From Serratia liquefaciens (GTDB lineage Bacteria > Pseudomonadota > Gammaproteobacteria > Enterobacterales > Enterobacteriaceae), in NCBI GenBank assembly GCA_012719855.1, contig JAAXZN010000048.1, forward strand, positions 62,001 to 126,000: a stretch of 64,000 nucleotides of DNA, given 5' to 3'. Position numbers and translations under genes: made by a program. Below the pieces are notes generated by a model that did not search any database, was not told the DNA's origin, and worked only from the letters and a program-made list of their open reading frames with translations. Below, piece by piece: positions 20,657 to 29,668 of the stretch. Within the stretch, counting starts at the first letter, position 1, and each line of letters opens with the position of its first letter.

Positions 20657-21535
20657 TCAAGACACCAATTCCAGCCCCGCGACCCGGCGCCAGTAGCCGT
20701 TACAGTCGGCTTTATCGGCCAGGGCCAGCGGCTGCGCCCCTTGCTCGTTGGCACGAAAACGGTCGACAAGCGTGAGCGTTTCCTCACTCTGCGGCGACAG
20801 GCGCACGATGTCTACCAACCCCTGCATACTGCTCAATTCGTTACCCAGGTTGTAACAGTAGCCGCTCATGGTCTGGATACCGTTGAGCACGAACACCTGC
20901 TGCTGTTCTTGCGAACGCATCATGCGGCCTTGCGGGTATTTAATGCAGCAGGTTTCGCATTCGTCCTTGGCGCGGTCTTCAGAGCGTGCGGTGAAGCAGC
21001 GTGCTGAATAGGCCAGCGGCAGGTGACCGTAGCTGAGCACCTCCACCTCAAACTGCTGGCGGAAGCCCAGTTCTTCGCACTGCGCCAACAGTTTGGCCAG
21101 CCAGTCGCGTGACAGCTCGACCGGCATACACCAGCGGGTCATGCCCTGGCGGTGCAGCAGGCGCAGGGTATAGGCGTTGTAGCAATTCAGCGCGTGACCG
21201 GCGACGAACGGCAGGCCACGTTCCGCGGCCATGTTCACCGTGCCCAGATCGTTGGCTTCGATCAGGAATTCGCCGTTTTCCACATAACGCTTCAGTTCGT
21301 TCAGTTCGGACGGCGCCTGTAACAGGGCCAGGGTAGAGATCACCACCTGCTTGCCGCTGCGGGCTATCTCTTGTGCCAGCGTCAGCCAGTCGCCCACCTT
21401 CATTTCACGCCGCTTGGTGCAGACACTTTCACCGAGATAAATAATCTCCGCGCTGCTCTCCACCGCCTGCTGATAAAAACTTTCGATCTCGGTTTTTGGC
21501 CAGTAGTACAGCACCGGGCCTAATGCGTATTTCAT
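20657..21535 (-). CDS. ubiV: Anaerobic ubiquinone biosynthesis protein UbiV
   Basis: A 292-residue U32-peptidase-family protein (YhbV). UbiU and UbiV form a 4Fe-4S complex needed for O2-independent hydroxylation steps of ubiquinone synthesis. The cysteine-rich segment SARCFTARSEDRAKDECETCCIKYP carries the cluster-binding cysteines. ATG 21535 follows a strong GGAGG and gives MKYALGPVLYYWPK and the E. coli length. It lies 11 bases after ubiU in the same operon. Confidence 0.94.
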   Translation of the reverse strand: MKYALGPVLYYWPKTEIESFYQQAVESSAEIIYLGESVCTKRREMKVGDWLTLAQEIARSGKQVVISTLALLQAPSELNELKRYVENGEFLIEANDLGTVNMAAERGLPFVAGHALNCYNAYTLRLLHRQGMTRWCMPVELSRDWLAKLLAQCEELGFRQQFEVEVLSYGHLPLAYSARCFTARSEDRAKDECETCCIKYPQGRMMRSQEQQQVFVLNGIQTMSGYCYNLGNELSSMQGLVDIVRLSPQSEETLTLVDRFRANEQGAQPLALADKADCNGYWRRVAGLELVS

Positions 21536-21546
21536 GCGTCCTCCTG

Positions 21547-22542
21547 CTACTGCCATTTGCGATGATAGGCGCCGAGGGTGGTCTGGGTACCTTCGGACAT
21601 CGAGCCGAGCGCCTCCATCCAGCCGGCCTCGGCCTGATAAGCGGCCGGATCGGCCTGGCAGCGGTCGATAGCCTGGCGCCACACGCGGGCAACCTGACTG
21701 ACATAGGCCGGGCTGCGCTGGCGGCCTTCAATCTTCACCGAAGCGATATTGGCGGCCAACAGCTCCGGCAGCAGTTCCAGCGTATTGAGGCTGGTGGGCT
21801 CTTCCAGCGCGTGGTAGCGCACGTCATCCACCAGATAGCGGCCCTTGCACAGCGTTGGGTAGCCGGCATTTTCATCGTCCCGGTAGCGGTCGATCAGCAC
21901 CCCGTTCAGGCGCGACTCCATACCCTGAGCCGTTTGCTGCCAGCGCACGTAGCGTGCCGGCGAACAGGCACCGACGGTGTTGGGGGATTCGCCGGTCAGA
22001 TAAGAGGAGAGGTAGCAACGCCCCTCGGCCATGATGCACAGGCTGCCGAAGGCGAAGACCTCCAGCGGCACTGGGCTGGTACGCGCCAGCTGTTTAACCT
22101 GGTGCATCGACAGCACGCGCGGCAGCACCACCCGACCAACGTCGAAATGGCGTTGGTAGAAGCGAATTGCCTCTTCGTTAGTGGCAGAAGCCTGCACCGA
22201 CACGTGGCGCTCCAACTGCGGGTAACGTTCGGCGGCGTATTCCAGCATCGCCAAATCGGCGAGGATCAGCACGTCGGCACCCAGTTGAGCCGCCATATCC
22301 ACCGCCCGCTGCCAGCGGGCGTAGCCGTCCGGGTGGGCAAAGGTATTGATGGCGATGTGCAGCTTGCGGTTGTGGCGATGGACGTACTCGACCGCCTCCT
22401 GCAGCTTTTTCTCGGTAAAGTTGAGGCCGGCAAAGTGGCGCGCGTTGGTATCATCTTTCAGGCCGATGTACACGGCGTCAGCGCCGTTATCCACCGCAGC
22501 CTTCAGGGCCGGCAGGTTACCGGCGGGACAAAGCAGCTCCAT
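21547..22542 (-). CDS. ubiU: Anaerobic ubiquinone biosynthesis protein UbiU
   Basis: A 331-residue U32-family protein (YhbU), partner of UbiV. Family motifs are MELLCPAGNLPALKAAV at the start, GSLCIMAEGRCYLSSYLTGE, and CKGRYLVDD; the cysteines in these segments fit the known cluster ligands. The start at 22542 aligns with E. coli; an upstream in-frame codon at 22590 would only add residues lacking family support. The operon ubiU-ubiV runs divergently from ubiT. Confidence 0.94.
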   Translation of the reverse strand: MELLCPAGNLPALKAAVDNGADAVYIGLKDDTNARHFAGLNFTEKKLQEAVEYVHRHNRKLHIAINTFAHPDGYARWQRAVDMAAQLGADVLILADLAMLEYAAERYPQLERHVSVQASATNEEAIRFYQRHFDVGRVVLPRVLSMHQVKQLARTSPVPLEVFAFGSLCIMAEGRCYLSSYLTGESPNTVGACSPARYVRWQQTAQGMESRLNGVLIDRYRDDENAGYPTLCKGRYLVDDVRYHALEEPTSLNTLELLPELLAANIASVKIEGRQRSPAYVSQVARVWRQAIDRCQADPAAYQAEAGWMEALGSMSEGTQTTLGAYHRKWQ

Positions 22543-22712
22543 AGATTTATCCTGACTCAGCATGCACCCATGGCGGATGCGGGCTGTCACAATGTTTACC
22601 GGTGACCGTTTTTAACCGGCAAACGCTAATCGGGAGGCAATTTTAGTGAAAGCGTGCTGAACAGGCTTTGATTTGAGGCAGCTTCTGGCGTATTGATAAA
22701 GCTGACGGCAAA

Positions 22713-22772
22713 ATGCACTATTTGTTGATATAGAGCGCTTCTGCCGTGCGCCACTGTGGCAAAATAGTGCAT
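22713..22772. repeat. 11-bp inverted repeat in the ubiU-ubiT divergent region
   Basis: Perfect arms atgcactattt (22713-22723) and aaatagtgcat (22762-22772) are separated by 38 bases, just upstream of the ubiT ribosome-binding site. It could be an operator pair or the foot of a stem-loop in the ubiT leader. No known regulator consensus fits clearly. Confidence 0.6.
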
Positions 22773-22796
22773 CTGTGTTGAAAGGAGTGAACGACA

Positions 22797-23318
22797 GTGT
22801 TGGAACAATTACGAGCGCGCATTGTGCGCCAGGGGCCGTCGCTGCTGCGAGTACCGCTAAAATTCACGCCGTTTGCTTTGCAGCGCCAGCTTCTGGAACA
22901 GGTGCTGGGCTGGCAGTTCCGCCAGGCGTTGGCGGATGGCGATTTGGAATTTCTCGAATCGCGCTGGTTAAAGATCGAAGTCCGCGATCTGGCGCTACAC
23001 TGGTTTATGACGGTAGAAAACGGCAAGCTGGTTGTCAGCCAACACGCCGAGGCTGATGTCAGCTTCAGCGGCGACGCCAACGATCTGATTCTTATCGCAG
23101 CGCGTAAGCAAGATCCCGATACGCTGTTCTTTCAGCGTCGGCTGCAGATTGAAGGGGACACCGAATTGGGCCTGTATGTAAAAAATCTGATGGATGCCAT
23201 CGAGCTGGAAGCCATGCCTGCGCCGTTGCGCCTGGGCCTGCTGCAATTGGCTGAATTTGTCGAAGCAGGGCTGCAGGAGGGCACGGCGCAAGCTTCCCGT
23301 GTGCCGGTATCATGCTAA
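22797..23318 (+). CDS. ubiT: Anaerobic ubiquinone biosynthesis accessory factor UbiT (SCP2 domain)
   Basis: A 173-residue SCP2-type lipid-binding protein (YhbT) that works with UbiU/UbiV in O2-independent ubiquinone synthesis. Conserved segments are LLEQVLGWQFRQAL, ADVSFSGDANDLILIAARKQDPDTLFFQRRL and EGDTELGLYVKNLMDAIE. The start is GTG 22797 after AAAGGAG. Its 3' end overlaps yhbS by seven bases. Confidence 0.93.
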   Translation: MLEQLRARIVRQGPSLLRVPLKFTPFALQRQLLEQVLGWQFRQALADGDLEFLESRWLKIEVRDLALHWFMTVENGKLVVSQHAEADVSFSGDANDLILIAARKQDPDTLFFQRRLQIEGDTELGLYVKNLMDAIELEAMPAPLRLGLLQLAEFVEAGLQEGTAQASRVPVSC

Positions 23319-23815
23319 TCCGCGTAGAAATTCCGGTAGATGCCGCAGGGATCGACGCGCTGTTGCGTCGTGCCTTCGGGCGTGACGACGAGGCCGATCT
23401 GGTGCAGCAACTGCGCGAAGATGGCCTGTTGACGCTGGGCATTGTTGCCACTGACGACGAAGGCGGCGTGGTAGGCTATGCGGCGTTCAGTCCGGTGGAT
23501 GTGGCCGGAGAGGATCGCCAATGGGTCGGTCTGGCACCGCTGGCGGTGGACGAAAGCCTGCGTCGGCAGGGGCTGGGAGAAAAGCTGATCTACGAAGGGT
23601 TGGATTCGCTCAATGAGTTCAGCTATGCCGCAGTGGTGGTGCTGGGCGATCCCGCTTATTACGGCCGCTTCGGCTTTAAACCGGCTGCCGCCTACGGGCT
23701 GCAATGCCGTTGGCCGGGCAGCGAAGCCGCCTTCCAGGTGTATCCGCTGGCGGAAAATGCTCTGGATGATGTGCGCGGGGCGGTGGAGTTTTCCGAGCCG
23801 TTTAACCGGTTTTAA
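23312..23815 (+). CDS. yhbS: GNAT-family N-acetyltransferase YhbS
   Basis: A 167-residue acetyltransferase fold protein with the acetyl-CoA loop RRQGLGEKLI and the downstream VVVLGDPAYYGRFGF segment. Length and sequence match E. coli YhbS. The substrate is not established from sequence. It overlaps ubiT and converges on yhbQ across a terminator hairpin. Confidence 0.9.
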   Translation: MLIRVEIPVDAAGIDALLRRAFGRDDEADLVQQLREDGLLTLGIVATDDEGGVVGYAAFSPVDVAGEDRQWVGLAPLAVDESLRRQGLGEKLIYEGLDSLNEFSYAAVVVLGDPAYYGRFGFKPAAAYGLQCRWPGSEAAFQVYPLAENALDDVRGAVEFSEPFNRF

Positions 23816-23847
23816 TCTCAGCTTCCGGCAGTAAATGATCCAACGAA

Positions 23848-23877
23848 AGAGGCGGGTGATTCACCAGCCTCTCTTTT
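23848..23877. terminator. Terminator between convergent yhbS and yhbQ
   Basis: The stem agaggc-g-ggtga / tcacc-a-gcctct has 11 pairs with one mismatch and a one- or two-base apex, followed on the plus strand by ctttt. Its right arm overlaps the last codons of yhbQ, exactly where that gene's reading frame appears shifted. Confidence 0.75.
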
Positions 23878-24109
23878 GCGTTTTGCTCAGCTGCTTCACC
23901 CGGTATTCCAACCTTAGCGCTTTAGAACGATCCCCCGCCAGGCAGTGAAACGCCAACACCAGCTCGCCTTTGCCCCGCAGTGCCTTTGCACCTTTGCCGG
24001 CCTGATGCTGCGCCAGACGTCGTTCGACGTCGGTAGTAATGCCGGTATACAGCATGCCGTTAGGCAGACGCAGCATGTAAAGGTGCCAGGGGGAGAGGGT
24101 ATCGGTCAT
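23861..24109 (-). CDS. yhbQ: GIY-YIG nuclease superfamily protein YhbQ, C-terminally frameshifted
   Basis: An 82-residue GIY-YIG domain protein ([29 protein letters not shown] ... ALRGKGEL) starting at ATG 24109. E. coli YhbQ has about 100 residues. The frame ends early with KTQKRGW. Adding one base near 23870-23876 restores [18 protein letters not shown] and continues to a TAA at 23802-23804, giving about 102 residues with the expected QKERLV motif. So the present frame looks shortened by a one-base deletion, or the read has an error there. The nuclease core is intact. Confidence 0.82.
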   Translation of the reverse strand: MTDTLSPWHLYMLRLPNGMLYTGITTDVERRLAQHQAGKGAKALRGKGELVLAFHCLAGDRSKALRLEYRVKQLSKTQKRGW

Positions 24110-24199
24110 TAATAAGCAGCAACTTCGGTGGCCAGGGTGGGAATATGATGGCATGTTCGCCGTCGTAATCCCACCCTGGCCGCTAGTGGATGACTACCG

Positions 24200-25516
24200 T
24201 CAGCCTTTTTTGCCCGCGATTTCGAAGCGAGGTGAAACGAGGCCGTACAGCGTCCAGCCGAGGAAAGTGGCGATGGCACCCCACATCATGGCTTCTTCAC
24301 CGGAACTGTAGAGCGCATAGAAGCTGTAAAGCGCGCCAATGCCGGCGATGATGTTGGCGATGCGCGCTTTTTTCTCCGGCACTTTCGCCACCTTTTGAAT
24401 AATGATCAGCGCCGCCATCGACAAGATGTAGGGGATAATATTGGTCACCACGGCCAGATTAACCAGCACGTTGAACTGCTTGTTCAGCGATGGGCTGATG
24501 GTCATCAGCGACAGCACGCTCTGGATAACGACAATGGTCAGCATGCCTTTGACCGGGGCGTCCGCCTTGCTGAGTTTCGAGAAGATTTTCGGGAAGAAAC
24601 CGCTGTCGGCGGAAGATTTGAACACCTGGGCGATGGTGAACTGCCAGCCCAGCAGCGAACCGACGCAGGACATGATCATCAGTGCCATGATGATCTTGCC
24701 GACCGTTGGGTTGAACATATGGGAAAACGCCAGTCCAAACGGCGCGGTGGAATTGGCCAGATCCATATTCGGTACTATGCCGGCGATCACGTTGGTCGAA
24801 ACGATATAGATCACTGCGGCGCTAAGGGTGCCGCCCAGTACGGCGATCGGGACATTGCGCTCCGGGTTCTCCACCACGTCGGTATTGGCACAGGCGGATT
24901 CGAGGCCGAGGAAAGCCCATAGGGTCATGGAAATCGAAGCGCCAATGGCTTCAAAAGTCGGTACCTGATGCGGGTTCCAAGCGGCGACGTATGCGCTGCC
25001 GCTGAACCAGTGCCAGCCGATGATCGAAATCCCGACCACCGGAATGATGACGCCCCAGACGGTGATGCCGCTGATCCTGCCGGTAATGCGAGCACCGCCG
25101 AAGTTGGCGACCGTGGCCAACCACAGCACACCGATGGTGGCGATGCAGATCCCCAATGGGCTCAGGTTGGCGCCAAACAGTTCGGTACCGTAACCTACAG
25201 CGGAAATGGCGATGGCGATATTGGCGATCAGTAATGAAACGCCGTAGGTATAGTTCGCCATAAAGTTGCCCGATTTCCCGAAGGCATATTCAGCATATCC
25301 CCCCATGCCGCCGGATTTACGGCTGAACATCCCGCATTTGGCGAAGGCATAGGCGAGCGCCATTGAACCAATGGCGGTGACCAACCAGGACACGATCGAA
25401 ATTGTTCCCACTTCGGCCAGCTTGGTCGGCAGCATAATTATGCCGGAGCCCATCATATTGACGGCCGTCAGGATCGTTAACTGCACGACCCCCATTTTAT
25501 TATTGGACTTACTCAT
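24200..25516 (-). CDS. potE: Putrescine/ornithine antiporter PotE
   Basis: A 438-residue APC-family transporter with about 12 hydrophobic segments. It exchanges external ornithine for internal putrescine, completing the proton-consuming ornithine decarboxylase system. The start at 25516 (MSKSNNKMGVVQLTILTAVN) aligns with E. coli PotE. Conserved motifs include MMGSGIIMLPTKLAEVG and WAFLGLESACANTDVVENPERNVP. It lies 63 bases downstream of speF in the same operon and should be induced with it under acid plus ornithine. Confidence 0.95.
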   Translation of the reverse strand: MSKSNNKMGVVQLTILTAVNMMGSGIIMLPTKLAEVGTISIVSWLVTAIGSMALAYAFAKCGMFSRKSGGMGGYAEYAFGKSGNFMANYTYGVSLLIANIAIAISAVGYGTELFGANLSPLGICIATIGVLWLATVANFGGARITGRISGITVWGVIIPVVGISIIGWHWFSGSAYVAAWNPHQVPTFEAIGASISMTLWAFLGLESACANTDVVENPERNVPIAVLGGTLSAAVIYIVSTNVIAGIVPNMDLANSTAPFGLAFSHMFNPTVGKIIMALMIMSCVGSLLGWQFTIAQVFKSSADSGFFPKIFSKLSKADAPVKGMLTIVVIQSVLSLMTISPSLNKQFNVLVNLAVVTNIIPYILSMAALIIIQKVAKVPEKKARIANIIAGIGALYSFYALYSSGEEAMMWGAIATFLGWTLYGLVSPRFEIAGKKG

Positions 25517-25579
25517 GATCATTCTCTCTTTTATGATGCGATCTGGGCGGTGAATAATATTCACCGCCTTGTAAGGTCG

Positions 25580-27742
25580 TTAATGACTCATGACGTAACC
25601 GTAAGCACGGTTCCAGCCGTCTTCATCTTTCTGGATATAAACACCCTGCAGTTCTGGTGCAAAACCAGGAAGTAAATTAATGCCCTCTTCCAGTGCCAGG
25701 AAATAACGCTGTGCCGCACCGCCCCATATTTCCCCGGGGACCACACATAAAACTCCCGGTGGATAAGGTAATGCTCCTTCGGCCGCAATACGGCCTTCCG
25801 CTTTGGCCAAAGAAACCAGTTCAATATTACCGCGGACAAATTCCGTGTTGGCATCTTGTGGATTCATGGCAATGCGAGGGAAATAATTTTTACGGAACAT
25901 CTCTTTTTGCAGTTCTTTAACGTCGTAACTGACATAAAGATCGTGCATCTCCTGGCAAAGTTGACGCAGGGTATAATTCTTGTAGCGTTGCTCATTGCTT
26001 TTATATACCGCGGGCAGGACTTCACTGAGTAATGAATCCTGTTCGATGTGTTTTTCAAAGCGGGCAATCAGCGCCACCAGATGCTGCATCTTGGCGATGT
26101 CTTCGGCCGGCGTAAGCAGGAACAGGATCGAGTTGAGATCGCATTTTTCCGGTACGATGCCGTTTTCGCGCAGATAGTTGGCCAAAATGGTCGCTGGAAT
26201 GCCGAAGTCGCTGTAGTTGCCGCTCGCCGTGTCTATGCCCGGCGTGGTGAGCAACAGCTTGCACGGGTCGACAAAATACTGCGATTCCGCATAGCCTTCA
26301 AAGGCATGCCATTTCTCGCCTGGCACAAAGTTGAAGAAGCGCAAATCGTTGGCCATCGTTTCGGTGTCATAAGACTGCCAGGGCTTGCCGTCGATCTGGT
26401 CTGGAACAAAGGGTTTGATTAACTGGCAGGTTTCCAACAGCATCTTGCGAGCCTCAATCCCTACGCGAACGCACTCCTTCCACAGGCGCTGGCCGCTTTT
26501 CCCTTCGTGCATTTTGGCATTGACGTCCAGGGCAGCAAACAGCGGATAGAACGGGCTGGTGGAAGCATGCAACATAAAAGCGTTATTGAAGCGCTTATGG
26601 TTGCAATAGCGACTTTGCCCTTTGATATGTTTGTCTTTTTTATGGATTTGCGAGGTTTGCGAGAAGCCGGCCTGCTGTTTGTGAACGGACTGGGTAACAA
26701 TGATCCCCGGGTCGTTTTCATTCAGGTCGAGCAGTAAAGGCGAACAATCTTTCATCATTGGGATGAATTGTTCATAGCCCACCCAGGCGGAGTCAAACAG
26801 GATGTAATCGCACAGGTGCCCAATCTTGTCGACCACCTGGCGAGCGTTGTAAATGGTGCCGTCGTAGGTGCCTAACTGGATGATTGCCAAACGGAAAGGT
26901 CGGGCTTCATTGGCGCGTTCCGGCGCCACTTCGCGGATTTGCTGACGCAAGTAACGTTCATCGAAGCAGTGGGCATCAATACCGCCGATAAAGCCAAATG
27001 GATTGCGGGCGGTCTCCAGATAGATCGGCGTTGCGCCAGCCTGAATCAATGCGCCGTGGTGATTGGATTTATGGTTATTGCGGTCGAACAACACCAAATC
27101 GCCGCGGGTGAGCAGGGCATTGGTCGCGACTTTATTTGATGCAGAGGTCCCATTCAGCACGAAATAGGTCTTATCGGCGTTAAACACCTTGGCTGCGTGT
27201 TGCTGCGCGGCACAGGGAGCCCCCTCGTGGATCAATAAATCGCCCAGTTTGACGTCCGCGTTGCACATATCGGAACGGAACAGCGTCTCGCCATAGAAAT
27301 CAAAGAACTGACGTCCGGCCGGATGTTTACGGAAGAATTCACCGCCCTGATGGCCCGGGCAGGCAAAGGTAGCGTTGCCCATTTCGACATACTGCGTCAG
27401 CGTGTTAAAGAACGGTGGCAGCAGATCTTTTTCATATTTTACCGCCGCGGCCTCCAACTGCTTGCCGTAGAACTGGGTGTTTTTCCCGCAGAGTTCAAAT
27501 ACCCCGTGCAGCGCCGGCAATACGGCGTTGTCCAACTCTTCTTCGCAGCAAACCGCCACAAACAGCGGGATGCTCAACCCGATCTCTTCGAGATGCGTCA
27601 CCATGCCCTGTGCAACGTCGTCAACGGACAGCACAATGGCGGCGACATCGTTGAAATCGCTCTGGTGTACATCAACAATTTCACGTTCAGTTTCAAAACA
27701 GCCCAGTGTTTTTTCATTAGCGGCAATTTTAAGCTTTTTCAT
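25580..27742 (-). CDS. speF: Inducible ornithine decarboxylase SpeF
   Basis: A PLP-dependent group III decarboxylase of 720 residues that converts ornithine to putrescine and CO2. A wing domain (1-about 110) precedes the catalytic core, with the PLP lysine in SVHKQQAGFSQTSQ and upstream motifs CPGHQGGEFFRKHPAG and LNGTSASNKV. The C-terminus is somewhat shorter than the 732-residue E. coli enzyme. Start chosen as ATG 27742 (MKKLKIAAN), aligning with E. coli; ATG 27751 is the alternative. It is preceded by the speFL leader. Confidence 0.94.
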   Translation of the reverse strand: MKKLKIAANEKTLGCFETEREIVDVHQSDFNDVAAIVLSVDDVAQGMVTHLEEIGLSIPLFVAVCCEEELDNAVLPALHGVFELCGKNTQFYGKQLEAAAVKYEKDLLPPFFNTLTQYVEMGNATFACPGHQGGEFFRKHPAGRQFFDFYGETLFRSDMCNADVKLGDLLIHEGAPCAAQQHAAKVFNADKTYFVLNGTSASNKVATNALLTRGDLVLFDRNNHKSNHHGALIQAGATPIYLETARNPFGFIGGIDAHCFDERYLRQQIREVAPERANEARPFRLAIIQLGTYDGTIYNARQVVDKIGHLCDYILFDSAWVGYEQFIPMMKDCSPLLLDLNENDPGIIVTQSVHKQQAGFSQTSQIHKKDKHIKGQSRYCNHKRFNNAFMLHASTSPFYPLFAALDVNAKMHEGKSGQRLWKECVRVGIEARKMLLETCQLIKPFVPDQIDGKPWQSYDTETMANDLRFFNFVPGEKWHAFEGYAESQYFVDPCKLLLTTPGIDTASGNYSDFGIPATILANYLRENGIVPEKCDLNSILFLLTPAEDIAKMQHLVALIARFEKHIEQDSLLSEVLPAVYKSNEQRYKNYTLRQLCQEMHDLYVSYDVKELQKEMFRKNYFPRIAMNPQDANTEFVRGNIELVSLAKAEGRIAAEGALPYPPGVLCVVPGEIWGGAAQRYFLALEEGINLLPGFAPELQGVYIQKDEDGWNRAYGYVMSH

Positions 27743-28011
27743 TTTTCTCATTCTTCAGGCAAAGATATTCCATCAGCAAATAATAAAATTTGCCGTTAAT
27801 ACCTTATGAAAATAAAGGTGTGCGAGAACCTGGCATGCCGAAAGGCATTCCTGAGTTCACTCTATTATTTGGGGCGACGTTCTTATCCAATAAAGATGAA
27901 TTACGGTATTTTCCCTTGCGTAAGCAACAGAAATTTATCTCTGTTGATCAGAGTGAAAAATAAATCGTAATAATGTCTTGCGTTCGGAATAAGGACGAAC
28001 GAGGAGGGAGG
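27743..28011 (-). promoter_or_regulatory. speFL-speF intervening leader
   Basis: 269 bases without a plausible gene separate the speFL stop from speF. In E. coli and Salmonella this segment is where ribosome arrest on speFL controls Rho-dependent termination and mRNA processing. I see no strong intrinsic terminator. Assignment rests on position and the conserved leader peptide. Confidence 0.6.
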
Positions 28012-28116
28012 TTATCTGAAGTTAAAGAAGGCGAAGCTAAAGCAGCTACGATGAGCCATCATCATAATATGGGTAGTGCGCCTGATATGCGCCATTTTTC
28101 GGTTGTTGTTTTCCAT
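28012..28116 (-). CDS. speFL: Ornithine-sensing leader peptide SpeFL
   Basis: A 34-residue leader peptide beginning MENNNRKMAHIRRTTHIM and ending SFAFFNFR. From memory the E. coli peptide starts MENNSRTMPHIRRTTHIM and ends FDFHFFNAR, so the N-terminal ornithine-binding part is nearly identical. In E. coli the nascent peptide captures ornithine, stalls the ribosome and thereby turns on speF-potE. The stop codon follows the last Arg directly. A GGTGGATTAGAA stretch precedes the ATG. Its place upstream of speF-potE supports the assignment. Confidence 0.9.
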   Translation of the reverse strand: MENNNRKMAHIRRTTHIMMMAHRSCFSFAFFNFR

Positions 28117-28547
28117 TTCTAATCCACCTTGGTGCGTGAAAAGATGGCGCTATTTTAACGCAGGCTTGGCCAAAATATGTGATGCGTGTCACGCATATGC
28201 AGCTTTAAGTAAATAATTATTCACTGGTTATGCATTGAAGTGAATAAAAATACCGCGAAAGAGTTATTACGTATGTAAATAGATTGATAACAAACAGCCC
28301 ATTTGGTGACCTGATTTTCCCTGGCCTGGAGAAAGGGCAAAAAAATTGCGTTTAAGAAGGGCATATACAGTGCAATTGAAGTGAGTTTGTTTTTATTATG
28401 TTATAAGTCCATATATTGATATTTTGTATATAAATTCACTTTATTTGGGTGTTTATTCTTTTTTCATTTTTGCCGGCATTGTTGTTATTTGTGACCCGCC
28501 TCAACAACACGGGTTAAGATGAAGCAAGCTAAAGGGGAGAATTCACA
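28117..28547. other. Gene-free AT-rich region, probable speFL and yhbP promoters
   Basis: About 430 AT-rich bases lie between the divergent speFL and yhbP genes. I found no coding frame, RNA gene or strong hairpin. It is presumed to hold both promoters; no specific box could be assigned. Confidence 0.5.
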
Positions 28548-28982
28548 GTGATTATGACCGACGAGCATCAACCTATAGTGCACTTCCTCAGCAAGCAGCA
28601 CGTACTGACGCTGTGCGCGGGAAACGGTATGGACATGTGGTGCGCCAACTGTTTCTACGTGTTTGATGCCGAGCGTATGGCGCTGTGGGTGATGACCGAA
28701 ACCCACACACGTCACGGCGAGCTGATGCTGCAAAACGCCAGCGTGGTGGGCACCATAGCGCCGAAACCGAAGACCATCGCCTTGATCCGCGGCATTCAGT
28801 CTCGGGCGCAAGCGACGGTGCTGAATGGTGAGCAGGAGGCGCTGGCACGGGCACGTTACTGTAAGCGTTTCCCGATAGCCAAGATGATGAAGGCGCCGGT
28901 CTGGCAGTTGGATCTGCAGGAGGTGAAGATGACGGACAACACCCTCGGTTTCGGTAAAAAGCTTCACTGGGCGCGGGTCTGA
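28548..28982 (+). CDS. yhbP: UPF0306 family protein YhbP
   Basis: A 144-residue protein of the pyridoxamine-phosphate-oxidase-like fold family, similar to E. coli YhbP. Conserved parts are [35 protein letters not shown] and the C-terminal [15 protein letters not shown]. No enzymatic role is established. The start is GTG 28548 after AAGGGGAG, or ATG 28554. In K-12 it is next to yhbQ; here potE-speF separates them. Confidence 0.88.
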   Translation: MIMTDEHQPIVHFLSKQHVLTLCAGNGMDMWCANCFYVFDAERMALWVMTETHTRHGELMLQNASVVGTIAPKPKTIALIRGIQSRAQATVLNGEQEALARARYCKRFPIAKMMKAPVWQLDLQEVKMTDNTLGFGKKLHWARV

Positions 28983-29029
28983 ATACGACAAACTATACTT
29001 TTCAGTATCATCAACCGGCGGGAGGGCAT

Positions 29030-29668
29030 ATGGCACGGGTATTTATTGTAGGGGCAACTGGGTTGGTGGGTAATGCACTGTTGCATCTGCTGCAGCGTGA
29101 TCCGCAGGTCACGGCGATCGTGGCGCCAACGCGCAAGCCATTGCCGCCGCACGAAAAATTAGACAACCCCGTGGGTGATGATTTGTTCGCGCTGCTGACC
29201 GGTTGTGAACAGCCGGTCGATAGGGTGTTTTGCTGCCTGGGGACGACCCGCCGCGAGGCCGGTAGCGACGCTAATTTCCATTATGTCGATTACACCCTGG
29301 TGGTGGAAAGTGCGCTGACTGGCCGTCGGTTAGGGGCGCAGCATTGTCTGGCCGTCAGTGCATTAGGCGCGAACAGGCGCTCTACGTTCCTCTATAACCG
29401 CACCAAAGGGGAAATGGAGCAGGCGCTGCGTGAACAGAGTTGGCCGCGCCTGACGCTGGTGCGGCCATCCATGCTACTGGGGTCACGGCCCTCGCCGCGT
29501 TTGCTGGAGCGCCTCACCGCGCCGCTGTTCAAATTGCTGCCCGGCAAATGGCGAGCGGTGAGTGCCGAAGACGTGGCACAAACCCTGCTGGAACAGGCGT
29601 TCAGCCCTGGCAACGGCGTTAGGGTGCTGGAATCCGATCGGCTGCATTGTTACCGCAGTGCACGCTGA
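29030..29668 (+). CDS. yraR: NAD(P)-binding oxidoreductase YraR
   Basis: A 212-residue atypical short-chain dehydrogenase/NAD(P)H-binding Rossmann protein. The N-terminal nucleotide motif is GATGLVGNALL, and VFCCLGTTRREAGS, DYTLVVESALTGRRLGAQH and YNRTKGEME match E. coli YraR. The substrate is unknown. Its last 50 bases overlap the convergent phnP gene, which marks the join where the phosphonate operon entered this locus. Confidence 0.88.
   Translation: MARVFIVGATGLVGNALLHLLQRDPQVTAIVAPTRKPLPPHEKLDNPVGDDLFALLTGCEQPVDRVFCCLGTTRREAGSDANFHYVDYTLVVESALTGRRLGAQHCLAVSALGANRRSTFLYNRTKGEMEQALREQSWPRLTLVRPSMLLGSRPSPRLLERLTAPLFKLLPGKWRAVSAEDVAQTLLEQAFSPGNGVRVLESDRLHCYRSAR

Noticed and set aside
21496-22605. 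369-residue plus-strand frame opposite ubiU
   Set aside because: It lies fully opposite a gene with strong family identity and has no recognisable domain.
22543-22796. FNR site in the ubiU-ubiT intergenic region
   Set aside because: Several TTGAT half-sites occur, but none has a properly spaced ATCAA partner.
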